From NCBI GenBank assembly GCA_903824185.1, contig CAIJVU010000043.1, forward strand, positions 1-40,516: DNA of 40,516 bases, read 5' to 3'. Below the pieces are notes generated by a model, which worked only from the letters and a program-made list of their open reading frames with translations, was not told the origin of the DNA and made no database searches. This document shows positions 16,490-25,277 of this stretch, one piece after another; positions within the stretch are counted from its first letter, which is position 1, and every line of letters begins with the position of its first letter. The stretch comes from an uncultured Hyphomicrobiales bacterium (lineage in GTDB: Bacteria; Pseudomonadota; Alphaproteobacteria; Rhizobiales; Beijerinckiaceae). The translations under genes and the position numbers were made by a program.

Positions 16490-17205
16490 ATTGGTGCAGC
16501 CTGCCGGGATACTGGATAGGATTTGAGGTGCTCGAGCGCTATGGGTGCCGTCTGGCCGATGGATTTTTGATTACCCTGCAACTGGTCGGTTGGTCCTTTT
16601 GTCTTGGTCTTCTATTCAGCCTGCCGCTTGCTTTGATGCGTTTGAAAGCACCTCTGCCGGTCAGAGCCCTTTTGGTCGGGTATATGACGGTTTTTCGGGG
16701 TACGCCCTTATTGGTTCAGTTGTTTCTGGTCTATTACGGTTTGGGCTCCTTACGGCCATTCTGGCAGGAGATGAATCTCTGGTGGTTTTTCCGCGATCCG
16801 CTTTATTGCTGCCTGTTCGCCTTTACATTGAATACGGCGGCCTATCAGGCGGAGATCATGCGCGGTGCTTTGCAGGCCGTGCCGCGTGGGCTTTCGGAGG
16901 CCGGTCGCGCCTTGGGTCTTTCAAAAGGCGTGATCTTGTTCAGGATCGAATTGCCGCAAGCGCTGATGATTGCCTTGAGGCCTTTGGGCAATGAATTGAT
17001 CATTATGGTCAAAGCCAGTGCCTTGGGATCATTGGTCACGCTGTATGATTTGATGGGGGCCACAAAATTTGCCTTTGCGCGCAGTTTTGATCTGGCGATT
17101 TATCTGGTGGCGGCGGTGGTCTATCTGGCGCTTGTCGAAGCGATCCGTCGCCTCTGGGCGGTGGGGGAACGCTATTTGACGCGCCATCTTGTGGCGCGCG
17201 CTTGA
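16486..17205 (+). CDS. Polar amino-acid ABC transporter permease (HisM/ArtM-like)
   Basis: This 239-residue HisQM-family permease has the signature FRGTPLLVQLFLVYYG near residue 70 and the EAA loop RGLSEAGRALGLSKGVILFRIELPQ. The ATG at 16486 is preceded by GGGAGG and overlaps the first permease gene. An open frame extends upstream to 16267 but only as non-family sequence. No ATP-binding subunit gene follows; the next gene is a carboxylase subunit. The importer must use an ATPase encoded elsewhere. Confidence 0.92.
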   Translation: MNWCSLPGYWIGFEVLERYGCRLADGFLITLQLVGWSFCLGLLFSLPLALMRLKAPLPVRALLVGYMTVFRGTPLLVQLFLVYYGLGSLRPFWQEMNLWWFFRDPLYCCLFAFTLNTAAYQAEIMRGALQAVPRGLSEAGRALGLSKGVILFRIELPQALMIALRPLGNELIIMVKASALGSLVTLYDLMGATKFAFARSFDLAIYLVAAVVYLALVEAIRRLWAVGERYLTRHLVARA

Positions 17206-17338
17206 ATAAAGGCATGATTTTTATGCGACTTTAGATTGAAGGCGCTGTAAATCCTTGCTTTTCTGGCTTTTGCGCCTTTGACGGATGCCTGCCCGATGCT
17301 GCAATCTGGAGTGGATGAGAACAGATCCAAAGCGATCA

Positions 17339-17358
17339 TTTCACCTTTATCGGTGAAA
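17339..17358 (+). promoter_or_regulatory. Small hairpin abutting the ribosome site of the carboxylase beta gene
   Basis: TTTCACC-tttatc-GGTGAAA forms a 7-bp stem whose 3' arm runs directly into the purine-rich AGGGGAGAGAAG ribosome-binding stretch before the ATG at 17377. It could modulate translation or be a small operator. It lies in a 171-bp gap that otherwise shows nothing I can name. Confidence 0.35.
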
Positions 17359-17376
17359 GGGGAGAGAAGACCTAAA

Positions 17377-18984
17377 ATGCCCGTGCTGACATCGCAATTC
17401 AATGCACAAACGGAGGAGGCCAAAGCCAATAGCGAGGCTTGGCAGGCGCTGATCCATGATCTGCGCGCGCAAAGACGCCTTGCCGCCCAAGGCGGGCCGG
17501 AACGGGCACGGGCGCGGCATGTGGCGCGCGGCAAACTTCTGCCGCGGGATCGGGTCAGCCGCTTGCTGGATGCCGGATCCCCCTTTCTGGAAATTGGCGG
17601 ACTGGCAGCCTATGGGCTTTATGACGGGGATATCCATGCCGCGGGCATGATTGCGGGGATTGGCCGTGTGTCTGGCCGCGATGTGATGATCATTTGCAAT
17701 GACTCCACCATCAAAGGCGGCACCTATTATCCGATGACGGTGAAGAAGCATTTGCGGGCGCAGGAGATCGCCCGCGAAAATCATCTGCCCTGTGTCTATC
17801 TGGTGGATTCGGGCGGGGCCAATTTGCCGCATCAAACCGATGTGTTTCCAGACCGTGACCATTTCGGGCGCATTTTTTACAATCAAGCGACTTTGTCCGC
17901 CGAGGGCATTGCGCAGATTGCGGTGGTGATGGGCTCTTGCACCGCCGGTGGTGCCTATGTGCCCGCGATGTCTGACGAAAGCATCATCGTGCGCCAACAA
18001 GGCACGATCTTTTTGGGTGGTCCGCCTTTGGTCAAAGCGGCCACGGGCGAGGTGGTCTCGGCAGAGGATCTGGGCGGGGCGGATGTGCATGCGCGGCAGT
18101 CAGGCGTTGTGGATCATTATGCCGATAATGATGAACATGCGCTCGATATCGCACGGTCGATTGTGTCCCATCTCAACACGCAGAAGCATCCGACTATTCC
18201 TTTGCGTGCGCCAAAGGCACCGCGTCTCGCCATGTCTGATCTCGAAGCGTTGGTGCCAACCGATTTGAAGCGGCAATATGACATCCGCGAGGTGATCGGG
18301 CGCTTGGTGGATGGTTCGGAATTTGACGAGTTCAAACCGCTTTATGGCACAACCTTGGTGACGGGCTTTGCCCATCTGGCTGGCATGCCCATCGGTATTG
18401 TAGCCAATAACGGGATTTTGTTTTCGGAAAGCGCGCTGAAAGGTGCGCATTTTATCGAGCTTTGCGCGCAACGCCGCATTCCGCTTTTGTTTTTGCAAAA
18501 TATTTCGGGCTTCATGGTGGGCCGCCAATATGAAGCGGGGGGCATTGCCAAAGACGGCGCCAAATTGGTGACGGCTGTTGCCTGTGCACGGGTTCCCAAA
18601 ATCACGGTGATTGTTGGCGGATCCTTCGGGGCTGGCAATTACGGCATGTGTGGCCGTGCCTATAGTCCGCGCTTTTTGTTCACTTGGCCGAATGCCCGGA
18701 TTTCGGTGATGGGAGGCGAGCAGGCGGCCAGCGTTTTGGCAACCGTGCGCCGTGATAATCTCGAAGCCGAGGGCAAGACGTGGTCGGCTGACGAAGAAGA
18801 GACCTTCAAGGCCCCGCTGCGCCAGCAATATGAAACGGAAGGGCATCCTTATTATGCCACCGCGCGCTTGTGGGATGACGGCATCATTCTGCCATCCGAA
18901 ACGCGCGAGGTTCTGGCGCTTGCGTTCTCCGCCTGTCTGAATGCCCCCGTTGAGGAAACACGCTTTGGCGTGTTCAGGATGTAG
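17377..18984 (+). CDS. mccB: Acyl-CoA carboxylase carboxyltransferase subunit, methylcrotonyl-CoA type
   Basis: This 535-residue protein matches the beta subunit of 3-methylcrotonyl-CoA carboxylase in length and motifs. The first crotonase-like half has [17 protein letters not shown] and [17 protein letters not shown]. The second half has [20 protein letters not shown] and [18 protein letters not shown]. It transfers CO2 from carboxybiotin to methylcrotonyl-CoA in leucine breakdown. The ATG at 17377 opens the family N-terminus (PVLTSQFN); the frame open upstream lacks family sequence. The alpha subunit gene starts three bases after the stop. Geranyl-CoA carboxylase is a less likely alternative. 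Confidence 0.92.
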   Translation: MPVLTSQFNAQTEEAKANSEAWQALIHDLRAQRRLAAQGGPERARARHVARGKLLPRDRVSRLLDAGSPFLEIGGLAAYGLYDGDIHAAGMIAGIGRVSGRDVMIICNDSTIKGGTYYPMTVKKHLRAQEIARENHLPCVYLVDSGGANLPHQTDVFPDRDHFGRIFYNQATLSAEGIAQIAVVMGSCTAGGAYVPAMSDESIIVRQQGTIFLGGPPLVKAATGEVVSAEDLGGADVHARQSGVVDHYADNDEHALDIARSIVSHLNTQKHPTIPLRAPKAPRLAMSDLEALVPTDLKRQYDIREVIGRLVDGSEFDEFKPLYGTTLVTGFAHLAGMPIGIVANNGILFSESALKGAHFIELCAQRRIPLLFLQNISGFMVGRQYEAGGIAKDGAKLVTAVACARVPKITVIVGGSFGAGNYGMCGRAYSPRFLFTWPNARISVMGGEQAASVLATVRRDNLEAEGKTWSADEEETFKAPLRQQYETEGHPYYATARLWDDGIILPSETREVLALAFSACLNAPVEETRFGVFRM

Positions 18985-18987
18985 GCC

Positions 18988-20949
18988 ATGATCCAGTCTT
19001 TACTGATTGCCAATCGGGGTGAAATTGCTTGCCGGATCATCCGCACCGCACGGGCATTGGGCATGCGCACCATTGCGGTCTATTCGGAAGCGGATCGGCA
19101 GGCCTTGTTCGTGCGCATGGCGGATCAGGCGGTGTGCATCGGACCGGCGCCCGCAGCCCAAAGCTATCTATGCGGCGACAAAATCATTGCAGCCGCTTTG
19201 GCAAGCGGCGCACAAGCCATTCATCCGGGCTACGGATTTTTGTCTGAAAATGCTGATTTCGCCGATGCGGTGACCGAGGCGGGTTTGATTTTTGTAGGCC
19301 CACCCGCCGCAGCCATTCGGGCCATGGGCTTGAAAGATGCAGCCAAGGCTTTGGTGGAAAAAGCCGGTGTGCCTGTCGTGCCCGGTTATCACGGTGCGCG
19401 GCAAGAGGCGGATTTTCTGGAGAGCGAGGCCGAGCGCATCGGCTATCCCGTGTTGATCAAAGCGGTGGCGGGCGGCGGCGGCAAGGGCATGCGTAAAGTG
19501 GAGCGGCGGGAGGATTTCACTGCCGCTTTGGCTTCGGCCCAACGGGAGGGGCAAGCCTCTTTTGGGGATCCGCGGGTTTTGATCGAGCGCTATATCACCG
19601 CCCCGCGCCATATCGAGATGCAGATTTTTGCCGATCAGCACGGCCATGTGCTGCATCTGTTTGAGCGCGATTGTTCCTTGCAGCGCCGCCATCAAAAAGT
19701 CATCGAGGAGGCTCCCGCACCGGGCATGATAGATGACGTGCGTGAGGCAATGGGGCGGGCTGCGGTCGAGGCCGCGCGGGCTGTGGGCTATGTGGGGGCG
19801 GGCACCATCGAATTCATCGTGGATGGGGCCAAGGGTTTGCGGCGAGACGGCTTTTATTTCATGGAAATGAATACGCGGTTGCAGGTCGAGCATCCGGTGA
19901 CCGAGGCCATTACGGGCCTTGATCTGGTGGCGTTGCAATTGCGCATTGCCGCAGGCGAAGCCCTGCCCATGACACAACAGGATGTGATGATCTGCGGCCA
20001 TGCGGTGGAAGCGCGTCTTTACGCCGAAGATCCCGAGCGCAGCTTTTTGCCTTCGACCGGCACCCTGCATGCCTTGTCATGGCCGCAAGGGGAGGGCCTG
20101 CGGATTGATACGGGTGTCGAAGAGGGGGATGCCGTCTCCCCCTTTTATGATCCCATGATTGCCAAATTGATTGCCTATGGCCCGACCCGCGCGATTGCCT
20201 TGGAACGGCTGGCTTGTGCTTTGGATAACACCCGTGTGGCGGGCCCCCGCAGCAATGCGCGTTTTCTGTCAGCCTTGTGCCGTTTTCCGGAGTTTGTGCG
20301 GGAGGCCTTTGATACGGGAACCATCGAACGCAATCTCGAAGCGCTGGGGGCTGTGGTGCAGCCGATGGACCGCTCTGCGGTGGCTGAGGGATTACAGGCC
20401 TTGCTGCATGATCACACCCGCACAGGGCGCGATAACACGCGTTGGGCGGATGATCCGTGGTCATCCCGACAGGGTTTCCAGCTGTCAGGCGCACGCCGTC
20501 TGGCGCGTCTGGTCAGGGTGGATCAGGACATCATCTCGGTGACACTCATTTGGGATGATGAAGGGTTCCATGTCGAGGACGAGCAGGGCCGGATCCCGCG
20601 GGTGCAGCCGTCAAGCCTGACCATCCGTGTGGAGGGTGGCTTGGCCTATTGTGTGCATCGTGGCCGCCAGACAGTGGTTGCGCTGGTTGATCCTGCGCAA
20701 GGGCGTGAAGACGGCGGGACGAGTGATGGTCGCTTGCGGGCGCCGATGCATGGAAAATTGATTGCCTTGGCTGTTGGCAAAGGCGCGCAAGTTGTCAAAG
20801 GCCAGCGTGTCGCTGTCATCGAGGCCATGAAAATGGAACATGCCTTGCTTGCACCCTATGACGGTGTGGTGGACGGTGTTTTTGCCGATCTCGGTCAGCA
20901 GGTGGGCGAGGGTGTTTTATTGATGCAGATTGTCGAAGCGGAAGACTGA
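18988..20949 (+). CDS. mccA: Acyl-CoA carboxylase biotin-containing alpha subunit, methylcrotonyl-CoA type
   Basis: The 653-residue subunit has a biotin carboxylase region (about 1-445; opening LIANRGEIACRIIRTARALG, ATP-grasp KAVAGGGGKGMRKV, and FMEMNTRLQVEHPVTE). A linker domain follows, then a C-terminal biotinyl domain with the modified Lys615 in EAMKMEHAL, about 39 residues from the end. It carboxylates biotin using ATP and bicarbonate, then feeds the beta subunit. It is directly coupled to mccB and ends at a strong terminator. The other leucine-pathway genes (isovaleryl-CoA dehydrogenase, methylglutaconyl-CoA hydratase, HMG-CoA lyase) are not in the window. Confidence 0.93.
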   Translation: MIQSLLIANRGEIACRIIRTARALGMRTIAVYSEADRQALFVRMADQAVCIGPAPAAQSYLCGDKIIAAALASGAQAIHPGYGFLSENADFADAVTEAGLIFVGPPAAAIRAMGLKDAAKALVEKAGVPVVPGYHGARQEADFLESEAERIGYPVLIKAVAGGGGKGMRKVERREDFTAALASAQREGQASFGDPRVLIERYITAPRHIEMQIFADQHGHVLHLFERDCSLQRRHQKVIEEAPAPGMIDDVREAMGRAAVEAARAVGYVGAGTIEFIVDGAKGLRRDGFYFMEMNTRLQVEHPVTEAITGLDLVALQLRIAAGEALPMTQQDVMICGHAVEARLYAEDPERSFLPSTGTLHALSWPQGEGLRIDTGVEEGDAVSPFYDPMIAKLIAYGPTRAIALERLACALDNTRVAGPRSNARFLSALCRFPEFVREAFDTGTIERNLEALGAVVQPMDRSAVAEGLQALLHDHTRTGRDNTRWADDPWSSRQGFQLSGARRLARLVRVDQDIISVTLIWDDEGFHVEDEQGRIPRVQPSSLTIRVEGGLAYCVHRGRQTVVALVDPAQGREDGGTSDGRLRAPMHGKLIALAVGKGAQVVKGQRVAVIEAMKMEHALLAPYDGVVDGVFADLGQQVGEGVLLMQIVEAED

Positions 20950-20988
20950 GGCCGCTTTTCCACAATGATCATAGTTTGGCACCACATA

Positions 20989-21018
20989 AAAAAAGCCCCG
21001 ACGGATCGGGGCTTTTTT
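20989..21018. terminator. Bidirectional Rho-independent terminator
   Basis: The stem AAAAAAGCCCCGA-cgga-TCGGGGCTTTTTT is a 13-bp perfect inverted repeat with a tetraloop. It has an A-tract on one side and a T-tract on the other, placed between convergent mccA and kup. It can end transcription from both sides. Confidence 0.95.
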
Positions 21019-21036
21019 GATTTTTCTATCTGCGTC

Positions 21037-22917
21037 CTAAAGCTCGATATGCCCACCCAGCTCAACCACATGATCCGCCGGAATTCTAAAGAATTCCGTC
21101 GCACTCAACATGTTCCGGTGCAGCCAGATAAAGATATTATCAGACACCAGTGTCCAGCCGCCTTCAGCGCTGCTGGTGAGTTTTTCACGGCCGACAAAGA
21201 ACGACACATCGGCCAGTTTGAAATGGAACTCCTTGATGCGCAGCATTGCCAAAGCACGCATGATGCGGGGTTCTTCAAAGAAGCCGTAATGCAGGCGGAC
21301 AATGAAGAAATTGGCATCAAGCGGGATCACTTCCATCCGGTTTTCATCAGCGACATAGGGGGTTGCCGTGGTTTCAACCGTCATCAGAATGACGCGCTCA
21401 TGCAAGACCCGATTATGCTTGATATTGTGCAGAAGCGAGCACGGTACGACTTTGAAATTGGGGACCATGAAAATGGCTGTTCCCGGGACGCGGATGGGTT
21501 TTTCCGGCTTCAGGTTTTGAATGAAATCCTCGAGCGGAATGGTATCCCGCCAGCGTGCCACCAAAAGACGCTGCCGCCCGCTGACCCATGCAATCATGAT
21601 GAAGAACAAAGATCCTGCCACCACGATCGGGAACCAACCGCCTTCAAAGAACTTCAGCAAATTGGCTGAGAAGAAGCCGACATCGATGAACAACAAAGCG
21701 GCAAAGAGCGGCAGAAACAGCCAAGGGTTCCAACGCTCTTTGTAAACCATGACGAAATAGGCCAAAGCCGTATCAATCGCCATCGAGCCTGTCACGGCAA
21801 TGCCATAGGCCGCTGCCAGATGCTCGGAGGAGCGGAAGGACAGGACAAGGGCGACCACGCTCAGGAACAAGAAAATATTGACCTGAGAAATATAGACCTG
21901 ACCGATTTCATCCGATGAGGTGTGGCGAACACGGATCCGCGGAATATAGCCGAGCTGTACCGCTTGATTGGTGATCGAGAAGGCGCCGGAAATCACCGCT
22001 TGCGACGCAATAATGGTGGCGCAGGCCGCCAAGATCACCATTGGGATCAAAGCCCAATCGGGAGCCAAGAGGTAGAACGGATTCTCAATCGCTTCGGGAT
22101 GCGACAAGATCAGCGATCCCTGACCGAGATAGTTCAGCAAGAGAGAGGGAAAGACAAACCAGATCCAGGTCTTCTTGATCGACTTGATGCCAAAATGTCC
22201 CATATCCGCATAAAGCGCTTCACCACCCGTGACGGACAGCACCACAGCGCCCAGCATGGCAATGCCGATACCCGGATGATCCATGAGAAAATGATAGCCG
22301 TAAAGGGGATTAAAGGCCTTCAAAACCTGTGGGTTCTTCAGCAATGAGATCAGGCCCAATACTGCGATAGTGAGGAACCATAAAATCATGATGGGTCCGA
22401 ATAAACGGCCAATCACCGCCGTGCCATGCCGCTCAATCGCAAAGAGTGCGGCGATCAAAATCAACGTGATCGGGATCACAAATTGTTCAAGGCCGGGGGC
22501 GACGATATTGAGGCCTTCCACCGCGGACAGAACCGAAATGGCCGGTGTGATAACACTATCGCCGTAAAACAGGGAGACGCCGATCAAGCCAGCAGAGAGA
22601 ACAATCCAGCGGGCCGCTTTATTTTGCACCTGTCCCAAAGCCAGCGAGGTCAGGGCGATGGTGCCCCCTTCGCCGCGGTTGTTGGCGCGCATGATGATGA
22701 ACACATATTTGATCGTCACGACCAAAATCAGCGCCCAGATAATCATGGATAGAACAGCGAGAACACTTTGTTCGCTCGGGCCGCCCGATGCCTCGATTGA
22801 TTGTTTAAACGCATAGAGGGGAGACGTCCCAATATCGCCGTAAACAACACCAAGTGCGGCAACCATCAATTTGGATGAAGCGGGCTGATTGCCGTGATGC
22901 TCCTCGGTGGATGACAT
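21037..22917 (-). CDS. kup: Low-affinity potassium uptake protein Kup
   Basis: This 626-residue KUP/HAK-family K+:H+ symporter opens with the signature LGVVYGDIGTSPLYAF and continues through about 12 membrane helices to near residue 450. A cytoplasmic C-terminal domain follows. Diagnostic stretches include YGDSVITPAISVLSAVEGL and the GGEALYADMGHFG motif. Length and order are typical. The ATG has AGGGAG nine bases upstream. It is transcribed from the gap that also serves the MFS gene and ends at the shared bidirectional terminator. Confidence 0.96.
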   Translation of the reverse strand: MSSTEEHHGNQPASSKLMVAALGVVYGDIGTSPLYAFKQSIEASGGPSEQSVLAVLSMIIWALILVVTIKYVFIIMRANNRGEGGTIALTSLALGQVQNKAARWIVLSAGLIGVSLFYGDSVITPAISVLSAVEGLNIVAPGLEQFVIPITLILIAALFAIERHGTAVIGRLFGPIMILWFLTIAVLGLISLLKNPQVLKAFNPLYGYHFLMDHPGIGIAMLGAVVLSVTGGEALYADMGHFGIKSIKKTWIWFVFPSLLLNYLGQGSLILSHPEAIENPFYLLAPDWALIPMVILAACATIIASQAVISGAFSITNQAVQLGYIPRIRVRHTSSDEIGQVYISQVNIFLFLSVVALVLSFRSSEHLAAAYGIAVTGSMAIDTALAYFVMVYKERWNPWLFLPLFAALLFIDVGFFSANLLKFFEGGWFPIVVAGSLFFIMIAWVSGRQRLLVARWRDTIPLEDFIQNLKPEKPIRVPGTAIFMVPNFKVVPCSLLHNIKHNRVLHERVILMTVETTATPYVADENRMEVIPLDANFFIVRLHYGFFEEPRIMRALAMLRIKEFHFKLADVSFFVGREKLTSSAEGGWTLVSDNIFIWLHRNMLSATEFFRIPADHVVELGGHIEL

Positions 22918-23234
22918 GCGTTTTTACTCCCTAAACAAATAATTTCTGGCTTTTAACATGAATTTACATGCAGTCGAGTCGTTATTTATTTGTGTTAACA
23001 TGCCTGCAAAGGCCGATCGGTGCAGCGCAAATGCCATTTTTGGGGGGTAAAATGCCGGTCATGGGCCTAGTTGGGGTGATAAATCTGCCCCGATAACGCA
23101 TGGCGGCTCATTGTGAACGCCGCTTGACCAAAACAGAGCGGAAAGTCACAAAGGGCGCCTATCGCCGAAACTTGTGTTTTTGTGCACCGCACCTTCGCTG
23201 TGGCAGGGATATTTTCCTTAAAAGGATTGCGTCA
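22918..23234. promoter_or_regulatory. Divergent kup / MFS intergenic region with phased ACATG repeats
   Basis: This 317-bp stretch has no convincing gene. Near kup it is AT-rich and holds three same-strand copies of an 8-mer: TTAACATG at 22953, TTTACATG at 22963 and TTAACATG at 22995, with the last two followed by C. Offsets of 10 and 32 bp put them on about the same helix face, suggesting an operator. The MFS-side half shows only the AAAAGGA ribosome site before the ATG at 23235. Confidence 0.45.
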
Positions 23235-24689
23235 ATGGCCGCCCCTCATGATGTTTCGCCTGACGATCGGGTTCCCTTGGAGCATCATGAGATCTTGTCG
23301 ATTGTGCTGGGCGTGGTGCTGGCCATGTTTATTGCAGCGCTCGACCAAACCATTATTTCAACGGCTCTGCCGACCATCGGTCAGGAATTGGGCGATTTCG
23401 AGCATATGTCATGGGTGGCCAGTATCTATCTTCTGGCGGCCACGGCTGTGACCCCGCTTTATGGCAAATTAAGCGATATTTATGGCCGGCGGATTGTGTT
23501 GTTGAGTGGCATTGCCACTTTTGTTGTCGGCTCATTGGCCTGTGCCATGGCACCCACAATGTTTTTGTTGATCGCTGCCCGGGCTTTGCAAGGCATGGGC
23601 GGAGGTGGGCTGATCTCGCTCGCGCAAACGATCATTGCGGATGTCGTCGCCCCGCGTGAACGCGGGCGCTATCAAGTCTATATTGCCGGTGTCTTTATGC
23701 TTTCCAGCCTTGTGGGGCCGTTATTGGGAGGCTTTCTTACAGAGCACTGGCACTGGTCTTTGATTTTCTGGATCAATCTGCCGCTGGGGTTTATGGCCTT
23801 TGCCATGTCGCGCCGTGCATTGCGGAAATTGCCGCGCAATGATCGCAGGCACAGGCTGGATGTCTGGGGCGCAGCGCTGATGACCGGTGCGACCATTTCG
23901 TTGATGCTGGGACTGACCTATGGCAGTCAGAAAGGTGCGTGGTTGTCGTCGGATGTGGTCGGGCTATTTATACTGTCGGCTGTGTTGTGGACCGGATTTT
24001 CTTTTCGGTTGCGGATGGCGGAGGAGCCGTTGATCCCGCTCGATGTGTTGGGCAATCAGGTGGTGCGCACGGGCATGCTGGCCGCCTGTTTCGGAATGGG
24101 CACCTATATCGGTTTGAACATCTATATGCCTGTTTATTTTGAAACCATTTTGCATCTGAGCGCAGAACAATCGGGACAGGCCTTGATCCCTTTGATGGTG
24201 GGCACGGTGATTGGGGCCACAACCTCGGGCCGTGTGATGCTGCATCTGCGCCGCTACACGCTTTTGCCCAAAAGCGGTTTGGTGCTGGCGATGCTGGCGA
24301 TTACCATTCTGGCCGGTTGGGGCGCGTCGATGCCCTTCTGGTTGTTTGAGACCATGCTTGGCATTGTCAGTCTGGGGCTTGGAACCGTGCTGCCGGTCAC
24401 AACAGTTGCCATTCAAAATGCGGTGGCGCCGCACCAGCTTGGCACGACAACAGGGGCGATGAATTTTTTCCGCCAATTGGGGGGTGCGTTGATCGTCACC
24501 GCCTTTGCCGCCATCTTGTTTTCAGCGCCTGTTGGTTTGGAAGGGCCGTCTGGGGCCAATTTGCATGACATGGTCACGCCCGATCGGTTCCGCTGGATGT
24601 TCTATGCGGCGGGGATCGGGTTTTTTCTGGCCTTTTGCTTTTTGATGATGATGGAAGAGCGTCCCTTGCGCGGACGCGGGCCCTCCTGA
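23235..24689 (+). CDS. MFS multidrug exporter, DHA2 (EmrB/QacA) type
   Basis: The 484-residue protein has a short polar N-terminus and about 14 helices as expected for the 14-TMS drug:H+ antiporters. The first helix carries LDQTIISTALPTIGQELG, a DHA2 hallmark. Motif A appears as GKLSDIYGRR. A motif-C-like GPLLGGFLTEHWHWSLIFWI lies near residue 160. I chose ATG 23235 because AAAAGGA lies nine bases upstream; an ATG at 23100 would add 45 residues atypical of the family. The gene has no EmrA-like partner here, so it probably acts alone in the inner membrane. The substrate is unknown. Confidence 0.9.
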   Translation: MAAPHDVSPDDRVPLEHHEILSIVLGVVLAMFIAALDQTIISTALPTIGQELGDFEHMSWVASIYLLAATAVTPLYGKLSDIYGRRIVLLSGIATFVVGSLACAMAPTMFLLIAARALQGMGGGGLISLAQTIIADVVAPRERGRYQVYIAGVFMLSSLVGPLLGGFLTEHWHWSLIFWINLPLGFMAFAMSRRALRKLPRNDRRHRLDVWGAALMTGATISLMLGLTYGSQKGAWLSSDVVGLFILSAVLWTGFSFRLRMAEEPLIPLDVLGNQVVRTGMLAACFGMGTYIGLNIYMPVYFETILHLSAEQSGQALIPLMVGTVIGATTSGRVMLHLRRYTLLPKSGLVLAMLAITILAGWGASMPFWLFETMLGIVSLGLGTVLPVTTVAIQNAVAPHQLGTTTGAMNFFRQLGGALIVTAFAAILFSAPVGLEGPSGANLHDMVTPDRFRWMFYAAGIGFFLAFCFLMMMEERPLRGRGPS

Positions 24690-24697
24690 GATCAAAC

Positions 24698-24916
24698 TTA
24701 TTGGCGGGGGCCGCCAAGAACAAAACTCGGTTCCACGCAATTGCGTCGTCCCTGCTCCATGCAGCTTTGTAATTTGGCGCTTCTGTTCAACTCGACCACC
24801 ACATACCAGCAGGCGCCCAAAAGCACCAAGACAGCAATCATCCCCAGCAAGGTTTGCCGGACGCGGATTTGTTGCTCTTGCAATGTTTCTGGTTGATCCT
24901 CGTCGTGCTGTGACAT
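24698..24916 (-). CDS. Small membrane protein with conserved-looking Cys pair
   Basis: This 72-residue protein has an acidic N-terminus (residues 1-17), one helix at about 22-42 (TLLGMIAVLVLLGACWYVVV) and a periplasmic-side tail containing KLQSCMEQGRRNCVEP. The tail pattern, two Cys eight residues apart around a GRRNC motif, resembles small proteins I associate with rhizobial-type genomes, but I know of no function. A GAGGATAGGAC purine-rich ribosome site precedes the ATG. It converges on the MFS gene with an 8-bp gap. Confidence 0.75.
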   Translation of the reverse strand: MSQHDEDQPETLQEQQIRVRQTLLGMIAVLVLLGACWYVVVELNRSAKLQSCMEQGRRNCVEPSFVLGGPRQ

Positions 24917-25100
24917 GTCCTATCCTCTGATTGAGACATGTTAAACAGCTCTGTCCGCAATGAAAAGCCTGCCCAAGTGTTGTTTCGGCGAAAAAAAGTC
25001 CTGCGTTTCAGGGTTTTTGGTGGATAGCGACGATCAGGTCAGAATCAGTTAGAGACTGGGTCGATGCCCCTCACGGCTGGGTCAGAATGGAAGACACGCA

Positions 25101-25268
25101 ATGAGAAACAGTTTTGGTCTGTCCGATATTGTCACTTTGGTTGTGGCTGGTGTGATCATGGGTGTTTTTGCGGTCTTTGTCCGTGACTGGTGGCAAAGCG
25201 GCGTGCTTGTCTTTGATCCGCAGGTGATCAGCGACCGTCTTGTGGCCTTCGGCAAAGCGCATTTTTGA
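25101..25268 (+). CDS. Very small membrane protein (55 residues), unknown function
   Basis: From ATG 25101 to the TGA at 25266 the frame reads MRNSFGLSDIVTLVVAGVIM followed by GVFAVFVRDWWQSG and a polar tail ending AFGKAHF. It has a hydrophobic helix at about 9-27 and a GGAAG ribosome site seven bases upstream. It occupies the gap between the minus-strand 72-residue gene and the metallophosphoesterase, whose stop is only 10 bp away. Single-helix topology and sensible composition favour a real gene. The opposite-strand open frame here is less protein-like. Confidence 0.6.
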   Translation: MRNSFGLSDIVTLVVAGVIMGVFAVFVRDWWQSGVLVFDPQVISDRLVAFGKAHF

Positions 25269-25277
25269 GGGCCGAAC

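Noticed and set aside
20965-21669. Plus-strand open frame opposite the 3' end of kup, starting in the terminator region
   Set aside because: It reads through the bidirectional terminator hairpin and is antisense to Kup, with no recognisable features.
23100-23234. 45-residue N-terminal extension of the MFS exporter from an upstream ATG
   Set aside because: The extension is Cys/Arg-rich and unlike the family, and the internal ATG at 23235 has AAAAGGA at ideal spacing.
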